Assembly (NCBI RefSeq): GCF_022763525.1
Contig: NZ_JALEGG010000007.1
Location: 50,906 to 114,905 of the forward strand
Source of the DNA: Acidovorax sp.
Lineage (GTDB): Bacteria; Pseudomonadota; Gammaproteobacteria; Burkholderiales; Burkholderiaceae_C
Length of the DNA stretch: 64,000 nucleotides
Direction: 5' to 3'
Shown here: piece after piece, positions 26,285-34,998 of the stretch
How positions within the stretch are numbered: position 1 is the first letter of the stretch
Layout of the letters: every line of letters starts with the position of its first letter
Notes under the pieces: generated by a model
What the model was told of the DNA's origin: nothing
What the model saw: only the letters and a program-made list of their open reading frames with translations
Databases searched by the model: none
Made by a program: the position numbers and the translations under genes

Positions 26285-27376
26285 ATGGCAGTCACCGAAC
26301 AAGGCCTTTTGGCCGCACTTTCCAGCGTGCTGGACCCGCATACGGGCAAGGATTTCGTCAGCACCCGCGCCCTGCGCAATGTGCAGATCAGCGGCGGCGA
26401 CGTGGCCTTCGACGTGGAGCTGGGCTACCCCGCCAAGAGCCTGGTGCCCGAGCTGCGCCGCAGCCTGGTGGCCGCTGCCAAGGGGGTGGCGGGGGTGGAC
26501 AACGTGTCAGTCAACATCACCACCAAGGTCATCGCCCATGCCGTGCAGCGCGGCGTGCAGCTGCTGCCCCAGGTCAAGAACATCATCGCCGTGGCCTCCG
26601 GCAAGGGCGGCGTGGGCAAGAGCACCACGGCCGCCAACCTGGCGCTGGCCCTGGCGGCCGAGGGCGCCAGCGTGGGCGTGCTGGACGCCGACATCTACGG
26701 CCCCAGCCAGCCCATGATGCTGGGCATCAACCGCCGCCCCGAAAGCGAAGACGGCAAGACCATGGAGCCGCTGGAGAACTACGGCGTGCAGGTCATGTCC
26801 ATCGGCTTCCTGGTGGACCAGGACGAAGCCATGATCTGGCGCGGCCCCATGGCCACGCAGGCGCTGGAGCAACTGCTGCGCCAGACCAACTGGAAAGACC
26901 TGGACTATCTCATCATCGACATGCCCCCCGGCACCGGCGACATCCAGCTCACGCTCTCCCAGCGCGTGCCCATGACCGGCGCGGTGATCGTCACCACCCC
27001 GCAGGACATTGCCCTGCTGGACGCCAAGAAGGGCATCAAGATGTTTGAAAAGGTGGGCGTGCCCATCCTGGGCATCGTCGAGAACATGGCTGCCCACGTG
27101 TGCAGCAACTGCGGCCACGTGGAGCACATCTTTGGCGCCGACGGCGGCAAGAAGATGGCGGCCGAGTACGGCATGGACTACCTGGGCGCGTTGCCGCTGA
27201 ACATGAGCATCCGCCTGCAAGCCGACAGCGGCAAGCCCACCGTGGTGGCCGACCCCGATGGCGAGGTCGCCGCCATCTACAAGAAGGTGGCGCGCGATGT
27301 GGCGGTGAAGATCGCCCAGCAGGCCAAGGACTTCTCCAGCAAATTCCCCACCATCTCGATCAGCAAGAACACCTGA
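26285..27376 (+). CDS. apbC: Iron-sulfur cluster carrier ATPase (Mrp/ApbC)
   Basis: ApbC/Mrp loads Fe-S clusters onto client proteins. The 363-residue protein has an N-terminal MIP18/DUF59 domain (residues 1-90), a deviant Walker A GKGGVGKS at 106-113, and the metal-ligand pair Cys273-x2-Cys276 in HVCSNCGH. VLDADIYGPSQPMMLG and IIDMPPGTGDIQLTLSQ are typical. A reader of this region should note how many Fe-S enzymes follow (two formate dehydrogenases and AcnD), although Mrp is general and no direct link is shown. Confidence 0.95.
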   Translation: MAVTEQGLLAALSSVLDPHTGKDFVSTRALRNVQISGGDVAFDVELGYPAKSLVPELRRSLVAAAKGVAGVDNVSVNITTKVIAHAVQRGVQLLPQVKNIIAVASGKGGVGKSTTAANLALALAAEGASVGVLDADIYGPSQPMMLGINRRPESEDGKTMEPLENYGVQVMSIGFLVDQDEAMIWRGPMATQALEQLLRQTNWKDLDYLIIDMPPGTGDIQLTLSQRVPMTGAVIVTTPQDIALLDAKKGIKMFEKVGVPILGIVENMAAHVCSNCGHVEHIFGADGGKKMAAEYGMDYLGALPLNMSIRLQADSGKPTVVADPDGEVAAIYKKVARDVAVKIAQQAKDFSSKFPTISISKNT

Positions 27377-27401
27377 TCGTCCTGAGCCGCCGCGCTGCGC
27401 C

Positions 27402-28355
27402 ATGAACCTGCTCGCCTCCCTGCGCTATCTGGTGGCGCTGCACGAGCACCGGCACTTTGGCCGCGCTGCGCAGGCCTGCCACATCACGCAGCCGGCTCTC
27501 TCCAACGCGCTGCGCGCGCTGGAAAAAGAGTTTGGCGTGGTCGTGGTGCGCCGGGGGCGCAGCTTCGAGGGCTTTACACACGAGGGCGAGCGGGTGCTGG
27601 CCACGGCGCAGCGCATGCTGCACGAGCACACGCTGCTGCAGCAGGACCTGAGCAGCGACGCTGCCCACCCGCGTGGCACCCTGCGGCTGGGGGCGGTGCC
27701 CACGGCCATGCCCATCCTGGCGCGGTTTGCGGCGCAATTGCAGGCGCGGCACCCGGGCATCGCGCCGGTGGCGCTGTCAATGAGTTCGCAGGCGCTGGAG
27801 GCGGGGCTGGAAAGCATCTCGCTGGACCTGGCGCTGGGCTACACCGAGCGCATGCCGGCGCGCGGAGGCCAACTGCGGGCCTGGCCGCAGTATGTGGAGC
27901 ACTACTTCCTGCTGCGCCAGGCTGGCAAGGCACGCCGGCGCGGGCTGCAGATCGGGCCGCCCATGAGCTGGGCCGACGCGGCACGCCTGCCGCTGTGCCT
28001 GCTCACGCCTGAGATGCACAACCGCACCCTGGTCGATGGTGCCTTTCGCAGCGCAGGCGCCACGGTGATGCCTGCGATGGAAACGGATTCGGTGCTGACC
28101 CTGGCCCTCTGCGTGGTGGCGGGCAACCTGTGCAGCGTGTTGCCCGGCGCGTTGGTGGATGCCGTGCGCGGCCACGACGGTCTGGAGGCCTTGCCGCTGA
28201 TCGGCCCGGTGCTCACCACGCCCATCGGTTTCATGTCGCACCGCCAGGTGCAGCCCACGCGGGCGCTGGATGCGGCGCTGGCGCTGGCACAAGACCCGGC
28301 GTGGCTGCAGCACGCCACGTCGCACAGCGGGTTGCTGACGGCTTCACAGCGATAG
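27402..28355 (+). CDS. LysR-family transcriptional regulator
   Basis: This is a 317-residue LysR protein with the HTH at residues 5-60 (LRYLVALHEHRHFGRAAQACHITQPALSNALRALEKEFGVVVVRRG) and an OxyR-like effector domain. It begins 25 bp after apbC and may share its transcript. It is the nearest LysR gene to the formate dehydrogenase operons downstream. LysR regulators are often linked to formate dehydrogenase genes in related bacteria, so it is a candidate regulator, but about 1.8 kb of other genes lies between. Confidence 0.85.
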   Translation: MNLLASLRYLVALHEHRHFGRAAQACHITQPALSNALRALEKEFGVVVVRRGRSFEGFTHEGERVLATAQRMLHEHTLLQQDLSSDAAHPRGTLRLGAVPTAMPILARFAAQLQARHPGIAPVALSMSSQALEAGLESISLDLALGYTERMPARGGQLRAWPQYVEHYFLLRQAGKARRRGLQIGPPMSWADAARLPLCLLTPEMHNRTLVDGAFRSAGATVMPAMETDSVLTLALCVVAGNLCSVLPGALVDAVRGHDGLEALPLIGPVLTTPIGFMSHRQVQPTRALDAALALAQDPAWLQHATSHSGLLTASQR

Positions 28356-28422
28356 AGCAATAGGCAAGGCGCTACCGCCGGCCAAAACAATTTCAGCCCG
28401 CCTGTTCGGTGGACCGCCACAG

Positions 28423-28821
28423 TCAGGGCTGGTTGTATGAACGCGCGCTGCGCACACCCATGCCCACCGTCGCCGCGATGACCAGGAAAAGAGGCCACAG
28501 ATACAGGCTGGTGACGTTGCCAAAGCGGGTAACGCTGTAAATCAGAAACAGCGCGGACAACGCCACGAGTTGCGCCACGATGTATTTGGCGAGAGCGACG
28601 TTGTTTGGCTGGATGAACAGGTAGATGAGTGCCGCCACCATCAGCCCATAGGCGGTGGTCACGGAATGCCAGGCCACCTCTGCAACCGCGCGAATGCCCG
28701 GGGGTAAAGAGCTTTGTTGGATCGGCGCATTCAGCTGCGGGCTGCCCACGAAGATTTGCATCCCCATCATGAACAAACACAGCATTGCCGCGACCAGGTA
28801 CCAGTAATTGAGCTTTTGCAC
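28423..28821 (-). CDS. Small four-helix membrane protein
   Basis: The 132-residue protein has four predicted membrane helices (YWYLVAAMLCLFMMGMQIFVG, SVTTAYGLMVAALIYLFI, YIVAQLVALSALFLIYSV, LWPLFLVIAATVGMGV). I do not recognise the family. It lies 36 bp after the DUF4345 gene in the same direction, so the two are probably co-transcribed and controlled by the divergent TetR regulator. The 67 bp between it and the LysR gene contain a GC-rich stretch of no clear meaning. Confidence 0.65.
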   Translation of the reverse strand: MQKLNYWYLVAAMLCLFMMGMQIFVGSPQLNAPIQQSSLPPGIRAVAEVAWHSVTTAYGLMVAALIYLFIQPNNVALAKYIVAQLVALSALFLIYSVTRFGNVTSLYLWPLFLVIAATVGMGVRSARSYNQP

Positions 28822-28857
28822 AGGATGTCCTTCAGATCGTAAACACGTTCTTAGATG

Positions 28858-29256
28858 TCATTGAACGGCCGATTGCGCAGCCACCCGGCGCTGCCAGGCG
28901 ATGAAGGCGGGGGCGCCAATCAGCTCGAGCACCGTGAAGCCGATGAAAGGCGCGGGCGGGAGTCCCACGAAGGCCATCGACAGCGCCCGCCCCACGCCAC
29001 CCAGAAACACCGCGCCCCAGAGCACCGCAAACATCCGCCCCTCACGGTCGATGCGCGGCACCAGCGACCACATTGCCAGGCCCAACGCCAGCCACACGCC
29101 GCCAAAAAAGCGCAGATTGCCGTCGAGCAGGGCATCTCGTGGCAGGCCGCTGGCGTAGTAGATGGGGTCATCGATGCCCATCATGGTCAGCACGCCGGTG
29201 GCGACCGGGATGAGGGCCATCGCGGCCGTGGCGGCTTGAAGCAGGCGTCGCGCCAT
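28858..29256 (-). CDS. DUF4345 family membrane protein
   Basis: The 132-residue protein has about four membrane helices and the DUF4345-like features DPIYYASGLPRDALLDGNLRFFGGVWLALGLAMW and AVLWGAVFLGGVGRALSM. The function of the family is unknown; it is often controlled by an adjacent TetR gene, as here. Its start codon is 6 bp from the left copy of a duplicated operator, so binding there should block its expression. Confidence 0.8.
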   Translation of the reverse strand: MARRLLQAATAAMALIPVATGVLTMMGIDDPIYYASGLPRDALLDGNLRFFGGVWLALGLAMWSLVPRIDREGRMFAVLWGAVFLGGVGRALSMAFVGLPPAPFIGFTVLELIGAPAFIAWQRRVAAQSAVQ

Positions 29257-29262
29257 GGGTTG

Positions 29263-29281
29263 ATCTTTACGGTGTCAGGAT
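29263..29281. promoter_or_regulatory. TetR operator, left copy
   Basis: The sequence ATCTTTACGGTGTCAGGAT matches the perfect palindrome at 29301-29319 at 16 of 19 positions. It lies 6 bp upstream of the DUF4345 start codon. The centres of the two sites are 38 bp apart. Confidence 0.65.
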
Positions 29282-29300
29282 TGGCGCATTGTCCGGGCGC

Positions 29301-29319
29301 ATCTTGACTGTGTCAAGAT
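29301..29319. promoter_or_regulatory. TetR operator, right copy (perfect palindrome)
   Basis: ATCTTGACTGTGTCAAGAT is a perfect dyad with 8-bp arms around a 3-bp centre. It ends 7 bp before the TetR gene's GTG start. TTGAC/GTCAA dyads of this size are typical TetR-family sites. Confidence 0.75.
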
Positions 29320-29326
29320 TGCTTTT

Positions 29327-29956
29327 GTGAACCATTCAGACACCCTGCCCACCCCCGATGCCCCCCGCGCCAGCTACCACCACGGCGACCTGCGCGCCGC
29401 TCTTGTCGCCGCGGCCGAAGGCCTGCTGGCAGAGGGAATGCCGCTCAGCCTGCGCTCGGTGGCCAAGGCCGCTGGCGTGTCACACGCCGCCCCGTACCAC
29501 CACTTTGCCAATCTCGAAGCCCTGATGGCAGCCGTGGCCGCGCGGGGCTTTGCCGACTTGGCTGCCGCCATGGAGAGCGCACACCGGCCGGGCGACACGG
29601 CGGCCACCCTCGTCGGGCACTGCACGGCGTATGTGGACTTTGCGCTGACCCGCCCAGCGGTGTTCCGGCTGATGTTCAGCCCGCTGCTGCAGCGCAAGTC
29701 CGATCACCCTGCGCTGCAGGCGGCGGCGGACGGGTCGTTTGAAGTGCTGCGTGCAGCCGCCCAAGCCCATGTGCCCGGGGGAGGCGACGAGCTGGCGCTG
29801 GCGGGATGGAGCCTGGCCCACGGCCTGGCCGGCCTCGCCATCGACGGGGCCCTGTCGGCTGCGCCGGTGTCCACGATGCCCCCTGTCCAAGCGCTTGCGG
29901 CCATGCTGGCGAGCCGTCTGCTGGCCAACTTTCCAGCGGGCGGGGCGGCCGGCTGA
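29327..29956 (+). CDS. TetR/AcrR-family regulator with WHG-type C-terminal domain
   Basis: The 209-residue protein has an N-terminal TetR HTH (ALVAAAEGLLAEGMPLSLRSVAKAAGVSHAAPYHHFANLEALMAAVAARGF) and a C-terminal ligand domain containing WSLAHGLAGLAIDGAL, the Trp-His-Gly signature of the WHG group. It starts with GTG at 29327, only 7 bp after a perfect palindromic operator, so it should repress itself and the divergent DUF4345 operon. The effector is unknown. Confidence 0.9.
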   Translation: MNHSDTLPTPDAPRASYHHGDLRAALVAAAEGLLAEGMPLSLRSVAKAAGVSHAAPYHHFANLEALMAAVAARGFADLAAAMESAHRPGDTAATLVGHCTAYVDFALTRPAVFRLMFSPLLQRKSDHPALQAAADGSFEVLRAAAQAHVPGGGDELALAGWSLAHGLAGLAIDGALSAAPVSTMPPVQALAAMLASRLLANFPAGGAAG

Positions 29957-30133
29957 CCGGCGCCCCCCGCCCGTACCCTGCAACGCCACCGGCTGCGGCT
30001 CATTTGTTTTTGTGATCGACCCATGTGCATCCGCAATTTGACGCCCCAAGGGGCCTCGCCGACACTGCGCACGCCAGGCGGCCCTATGCAGGCGGCTTCA
30101 TAAGCACAACAGAACGTTCCACGATTTCGCTCC

Positions 30134-32041
30134 ATGCACCTTGTTCCCGAAGCTCCCGCCACGCCTGTCGTGGCCGCCGTGTCCGTCAACGACCTGCGCG
30201 AGCGCATCCGCCGCAAAAGCCGCCTTAAGGGCCGCCAGCCTGAAGACGCGGCGATGGCCGATGTGGCGCAGTTGCTGGGCCCGCGCCCGGCTGAAGGCTT
30301 CCGGCGCGACCTGCTCATTGAATACCTGCACCGCTTGAACGACCACTTTGGCGTGCTGCACGACCGGCACCTGGTGGCGCTCGCCAAACTGATGAACCTG
30401 TCGATGGTCGAGGTGTACGAAGTGGCGAGCTTCTATCACCACTTCGAGATCGTGCGCGGCGAAGACGCCCAGGCACCGCGCTTGGTGCTGCGGGTGTGCG
30501 ACAGCCTGAGTTGCAGCCTGGCGGGTGCGCGCGAGCTGCTGGCCGCGCTGCCCGAGCGCCTGCGCGCAGCCGGTCAAGGCGATGTGCAGGTGCAGGCTGT
30601 GCCTTGCGTGGGCCGTTGCGAGCAGGCGCCTGTGGCTGTGGTGCACCAGTGCCCCGTGCCGCACGCCACGGTGGATGCGGTGATGGAAACCGTAATCTCG
30701 AAGCCAGATCGGGCGCTGGCGCTTCATCCATCAGCGCAAGATGCTATCAATTTTGATGTTTCCGAGTTCGCCGAGGCGAGTGTTCCAGCGCAGCGCGAAG
30801 GCGTCAGCCCGGCACACACCGACTTGGCCACCTACCGCGCCCATGGCGGCTACCAGACGGCCGCTGCGCTGGTCAACGGCGAGATGGATGCCGAGGCCAT
30901 GCTCGCGGCGATGGAGGATTCGGGCCTGCGCGGTTTGGGTGGCGCAGGCTTCCCTGCCGGGCGCAAATGGCGCATCGTGCGAGACCAGTTGGCTCCGCGC
31001 TTGATGGCTGTCAACATTGACGAGGGCGAACCTGGCACCTTCAAAGACCGCACCTACCTCGAACGCGACCCGCACCGCTTTCTGGAAGGCGTGCTCATCG
31101 CCGCCCAGGTGGTGGGCACCGAGGCCGTCTACATCTACCTGCGCGACGAGTACCACGGCTGCCGCGCGCTGCTGCAGCGTGCCCTGGATGACCTGCGCGC
31201 CGAGCCGCCCTGCCACCTGCCGCACATCGAACTGCGGCGCGGCGCGGGTGCTTACATCTGCGGCGAAGAGTCGGCCATGATCGAGAGCATCGAAGGCAAG
31301 CGTGGCGAGCCCCGCATGCGCCCGCCCTACATCGCGCAGGTGGGGCTGTTCGGCAGGCCCACGCTGGAGCACAACTTCGAAACGTTGTACTGGGTGCGCG
31401 ACATCGTCGAGCGCGGGCCACAGTGGTTTGCCAGCTTTGGCCGCCACGGGCGCAAGGGGCTGCGCAGTTTCAGCGTGAGCGGCCGCGTGAAGCACCCGGG
31501 CGTGAAGCTCGCCCCGGCCGGCATCACGGTGCAGGAACTCATCGACGAATACTGCGGCGGCATGCTGGACGGCCACCAGCTTTATGCCTACCTGCCCGGC
31601 GGCGCTTCGGGCGGCATCCTGCCCGCCAGTCTCAACAACATCCCGCTCGACTTCGACACGCTGCAGCCCTACGGCTGCTTCATCGGCTCGGCCGCCGTCA
31701 TCGCGCTCAGCCAGCACGACCGGGCGCGCGATGCGGCGCTGAACGTGATGCGCTTTTTTGAACACGAAAGCTGCGGCCAGTGCACGCCCTGCCGCGTGGG
31801 CACGGCCAAGGCGGCTGCGCTGATGGAGGCGCCGCGGTGGGACGCCGACCTGCTCGACGACTTGGCGCAGGTGATGGCCGATGCGTCCATCTGCGGGCTG
31901 GGCCAGGCGGCGCCCAACCCCATCCGCTGCGTCCACAAATACTTCCCGAACGAAGTGGGCGAGGGGCCCTGGCCAGGCGACTTGCCCAAGCCGCGCAACA
32001 GCCCGCTGACCGAACAACTGCCTACCGGGGTGAAGCCATGA
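30134..32041 (+). CDS. NAD-dependent formate dehydrogenase, fused gamma-beta subunit
   Basis: The 635-residue protein joins the NuoE-like FdsG and NuoF-like FdsB subunits of the soluble NAD-linked formate dehydrogenase. The FdsG part (1-185) holds a [2Fe-2S] site (Cys122, Cys127, Cys158, Cys162). The FdsB part (about 230-600) has the FMN/NADH loop GLRGLGGAGFPAGRKW, the motif GAGAYICGEESAMIESIEGKRGEPR, and a [4Fe-4S] site ESCGQCTPCR (Cys547, 550, 553) plus Cys587. Residues 187-210, the linker at the fusion point, are encoded by a dispersed repeat. No ribosome site is visible before the ATG. The stop overlaps fdsA as ATGA. The 177 bp upstream hold no clear promoter. Confidence 0.92.
   Translation: MHLVPEAPATPVVAAVSVNDLRERIRRKSRLKGRQPEDAAMADVAQLLGPRPAEGFRRDLLIEYLHRLNDHFGVLHDRHLVALAKLMNLSMVEVYEVASFYHHFEIVRGEDAQAPRLVLRVCDSLSCSLAGARELLAALPERLRAAGQGDVQVQAVPCVGRCEQAPVAVVHQCPVPHATVDAVMETVISKPDRALALHPSAQDAINFDVSEFAEASVPAQREGVSPAHTDLATYRAHGGYQTAAALVNGEMDAEAMLAAMEDSGLRGLGGAGFPAGRKWRIVRDQLAPRLMAVNIDEGEPGTFKDRTYLERDPHRFLEGVLIAAQVVGTEAVYIYLRDEYHGCRALLQRALDDLRAEPPCHLPHIELRRGAGAYICGEESAMIESIEGKRGEPRMRPPYIAQVGLFGRPTLEHNFETLYWVRDIVERGPQWFASFGRHGRKGLRSFSVSGRVKHPGVKLAPAGITVQELIDEYCGGMLDGHQLYAYLPGGASGGILPASLNNIPLDFDTLQPYGCFIGSAAVIALSQHDRARDAALNVMRFFEHESCGQCTPCRVGTAKAAALMEAPRWDADLLDDLAQVMADASICGLGQAAPNPIRCVHKYFPNEVGEGPWPGDLPKPRNSPLTEQLPTGVKP
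30695..30762 (-). repeat. Dispersed repeat, copy 4, at the FdsG-FdsB fusion junction
   Basis: Read on the minus strand the copy runs CATCAAAATTGATAGCATCT, GCGCTG-N7-AAGCGC, CAG. On the plus strand the arms are GCGCTT (30719-30724) and CAGCGC (30732-30737), a single mismatch, with the family's 7-nt loop. It is translated in frame between the two fused domains. Confidence 0.65.
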
Positions 32042-34932
32042 GCGCCGTGTTGACTTCTGCCGCAGCGCAGCCCGGCGTGGCTTTCGAGCTGGACGGCCAG
32101 CCCGTCACCGCCCACCCTGGCGAAACCATCCTGAAGGCTGCGCAGCGCCACGGCGTGGAGATCCCGCACCTGTGCTACAGCGACGGCCTGCGCCCCGACG
32201 GCAACTGCCGCGCCTGCGTGGTGGAGATCGCGGGCGAGCGCACGCTGGCCCCCAGCTGCTGCCGCGCGCCGACCGAGGGTATGAAGGTGCAGGCCGCCAG
32301 CCCGCGCGCGCACAAGAGCCAGCAGATGGTGGTGGAGATGCTGCTGTCGGACATGCCAGACACCGGCTACCGATGGAACGACGGTATCGAAACTCCTGAA
32401 TTGATAGCTGGTGGCGCTTATCCATCAAGCGCTAGAGGCCGATATGAATCAAAAAATCCAGAAGTCATAGGCCAGCACGGCGAGTTGAGCGAATGGGCGG
32501 ATCGTTTGGGCGTGACCGTGCGACCGGCACTCCAAGCCCTGCGCCGAGAGCAGCCCGCGCCCGACCTGAGTCACCCCGCGATGGCCGTGAACCTGGACGC
32601 CTGCATCCAGTGCAACCGCTGCGTGCGCGCCTGCCGCGAGGAGCAGGTGAATGACGTGATCGGCTACGCCCTGCGCGGTGCCGACAGCAAGATCGTCTTT
32701 GACCTCGACGACCCCATGGCCGAGAGCACCTGCGTGGCCTGCGGCGAATGCGTGCAGGCCTGCCCCACGGGCGCGCTCAGCCCCAAGACGCACATCGGCT
32801 CGCAAAAGGTGGATCGCAAGGTCGATTCCGTCTGCCCGTTCTGCGGTGTGGGCTGCCTCATCACCTACAACGTGCGCGACGAAAAGATCATCAGCGTCGA
32901 AGGCCGCGACGGCCCCGCCAACCAGGGCCGCCTGTGCGTGAAGGGGCGCTTTGGTTTTGACTACGCCCACCACCCGGACCGCCTGACGGTGCCGCTGATC
33001 CGCAAGCCGGGTGTGCCCAAGGAGGTGCAGCCCTACGGCGCCGACTGGCGCAGCACCTTCCGCGAGGCGACCTGGGACGAGGCGCTCGACCTGGCAGCCG
33101 GCACGCTCAAGAACCTGCGCGACACGCACGGCCCCAAGGCGCTCGCGGGCCTCGGCTCGGCCAAGGGCAGCAACGAAGAGGCCTACCTGTTCCAGAAGCT
33201 GGTGCGCACCGGCTTCGGCAGCAACAACGTGGACCACTGCACGCGGCTGTGCCATGCGTCCAGCGTGGCCGCGCTGCTCGAAGGCGTGGGCTCGGGTGCG
33301 GTCAGCAACCCGGTGAACGATGTGGAGCATGCGGAGCTGATCTTCGTGATCGGATCCAACCCCACAGCCAACCACCCCGTGGCCGCCACCTGGATGAAGA
33401 ACGCCGCCCAGCGGGGCGCAAAGATCGTGCTGGCCGACCCGCGCGTGACCGACATTGGCCGCCATGCCTGGCGCACGCTGCAGTTCAAGGCCGATACCGA
33501 TGTGGCCATGCTCAACGCGCTCATCCACACGGTGATCGACGAGGGCTTGGTGGATGAGGCCTTCATCCAGGATCGCGCCAACAACTTCGAGGCGCTCAAG
33601 GCCAACGTGATGGGCTGCAGTCCTGAGGCCATGGCGACAGTGTGCGGCATTCCGGCCGAGACGCTGCGCGAAGTGGCGCGCGCGTTTGCCACGGCCAAGT
33701 CCTCGATGATCCTCTGGGGCATGGGCGTGAGCCAGCACGTGCACGGCACCGACAACGCGCGCTGCCTGATTGCGCTGTGCGCCGTCGCGGGCCAGATCGG
33801 CAAGCCCGGCTCGGGCCTGCACCCCCTGCGCGGCCAGAACAACGTGCAGGGCGCGAGCGACGCGGGCCTGATCCCCATGATGTTCCCCAACTACCAGCGC
33901 GTGGACAACGCCGGGGCGCACGCGTGGTTCGAAGACTTCTGGGGCACATCGCTGGACAAGGCGCCCGGCTATACCGTGGTCGAGATCATGCACAAGGCCT
34001 TGGCGCCCGACGCCGACCCGCACAAGGTGCGCGGCATGTACATCCTGGGCGAAAACCCCGCCATGAGCGACCCCGACCTGAACCATGCGCGCCACGCGCT
34101 GGCCAGCCTGCAGCACCTGGTGGTACAGGACATCTTCCTCACCGAAACCGCGTGGCTGGCCGACGTGGTGCTGCCCGCCAGCGCCTGGCCGGAAAAGACC
34201 GGCACGGCCAGCAACACCGACCGCCTGGTGCAGATGGGCCGCCGCGCGCTCAACCCGCCGGGCGATGCGCAGCCGGACCTCTGGATCATCCAGCAGTTGG
34301 CTGTGCGCATGGGGCTGCCATGGAACTACGAAGGCGAAGAGTCTGGTGTTGCCGCCGTGTACGAAGAGATGCGCCAGGCCATGCACGCCAGCATCAGCGG
34401 TATCTCCTGGGACCGGTTGGAGCGTGAATCGAGCGTGACCTACCCCTGCCTGACACCCGACGACCCCGGCCAGCCCATCGTCTTCACCGAGAAATTTCCG
34501 ACGCCCACGGGCCGCCTCCAGCTGGTGCCCGCCAGCGTGATCCCGGCGGCCGAGAAGCCCGATGCCGACTACCCCCTGGTGCTCATCACCGGCCGCCAGC
34601 TGGAGCACTGGCACACGGGCAGCATGACGCGGCGCAGCTCGGTGCTGGACGCCATCGAGCCCATGGCCACGGCCTCCCTGCATGGCGACGAGCTTGCCCG
34701 GCTGGGCGTGCAGCCCGGTGCGCTGGTGGGCATCCGCTCACGGCGCGGCACGCTGCAGGTGCGCGTGCGGCGCGACGACGGCACGCCGCGCGGCACGGTG
34801 TTCATGCCCTTTGCGTATGTGGAGGCGGCAGCCAACCTGCTGACTAACGCGGCACTCGACCCGTTCGGCAAGATCCCGGAGTTCAAGTACTGTGCGGTGG
34901 CCATCGAAAAGCTCGAAGCCGCCACAAGCTGA
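32038..34932 (+). CDS. fdsA: NAD-dependent formate dehydrogenase alpha subunit (molybdopterin)
   Basis: FdsA is the catalytic subunit that oxidises formate to CO2 at a bis-molybdopterin guanine dinucleotide cofactor in the cytoplasm; there is no Tat signal. Domains in order in 964 residues: a NuoG-like [2Fe-2S] domain (Cys46, 57, 60, 74/75), a two-cluster ferredoxin segment (CIQCNRCVRAC from 189, CVACGECVQAC from 232), a [4Fe-4S] site CPFCGVGC from 266, then the molybdopterin domains. The metal ligand is Cys405 in DHCTRLCHASSVA, so this is not a selenocysteine enzyme. Residues 117-140 are encoded by a dispersed repeat between the first and second Fe-S domains. The start overlaps the fused subunit's stop (ATGA). 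Confidence 0.95.
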   Translation: MSAVLTSAAAQPGVAFELDGQPVTAHPGETILKAAQRHGVEIPHLCYSDGLRPDGNCRACVVEIAGERTLAPSCCRAPTEGMKVQAASPRAHKSQQMVVEMLLSDMPDTGYRWNDGIETPELIAGGAYPSSARGRYESKNPEVIGQHGELSEWADRLGVTVRPALQALRREQPAPDLSHPAMAVNLDACIQCNRCVRACREEQVNDVIGYALRGADSKIVFDLDDPMAESTCVACGECVQACPTGALSPKTHIGSQKVDRKVDSVCPFCGVGCLITYNVRDEKIISVEGRDGPANQGRLCVKGRFGFDYAHHPDRLTVPLIRKPGVPKEVQPYGADWRSTFREATWDEALDLAAGTLKNLRDTHGPKALAGLGSAKGSNEEAYLFQKLVRTGFGSNNVDHCTRLCHASSVAALLEGVGSGAVSNPVNDVEHAELIFVIGSNPTANHPVAATWMKNAAQRGAKIVLADPRVTDIGRHAWRTLQFKADTDVAMLNALIHTVIDEGLVDEAFIQDRANNFEALKANVMGCSPEAMATVCGIPAETLREVARAFATAKSSMILWGMGVSQHVHGTDNARCLIALCAVAGQIGKPGSGLHPLRGQNNVQGASDAGLIPMMFPNYQRVDNAGAHAWFEDFWGTSLDKAPGYTVVEIMHKALAPDADPHKVRGMYILGENPAMSDPDLNHARHALASLQHLVVQDIFLTETAWLADVVLPASAWPEKTGTASNTDRLVQMGRRALNPPGDAQPDLWIIQQLAVRMGLPWNYEGEESGVAAVYEEMRQAMHASISGISWDRLERESSVTYPCLTPDDPGQPIVFTEKFPTPTGRLQLVPASVIPAAEKPDADYPLVLITGRQLEHWHTGSMTRRSSVLDAIEPMATASLHGDELARLGVQPGALVGIRSRRGTLQVRVRRDDGTPRGTVFMPFAYVEAAANLLTNAALDPFGKIPEFKYCAVAIEKLEAATS
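32385..32457 (+). repeat. Dispersed repeat, copy 5, in frame inside fdsA
   Basis: The copy reads TGAATTGATAGCTGGTG, GCGCTT (32414-32419), a 7-nt loop, AAGCGC (32427-32432), TAGAGGCCGATATGAATCAA. The arms are perfect. It encodes the stretch ETPELIAGGAYPSSARGRYE, an Ala/Gly/Ser-rich linker, without a stop or frameshift. Confidence 0.8.
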
Positions 34933-34998
34933 CGGCGCGCAAAGGGGCTTTGCGGAAATGGCCGCCGGCGGGGCGCCGCCGGGGTACAGTCCACGCCC

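Noticed and set aside
28345..28395. Possible relic of the GCGCTT repeat after the LysR gene (GATAGAGCAATAGG...AAGGCGCTACCGCCGGCC)
   Set aside because: Only one arm-like segment is present and the 7-nt spacing cannot be shown, so I do not count it as a copy.
30037..30070. A sigma-70 promoter before the fused formate dehydrogenase gene (TTGACG)
   Set aside because: TTGACG is present, but the base positions 16-18 bp further on (GACACT) are a poor -10 and there is no supporting feature.
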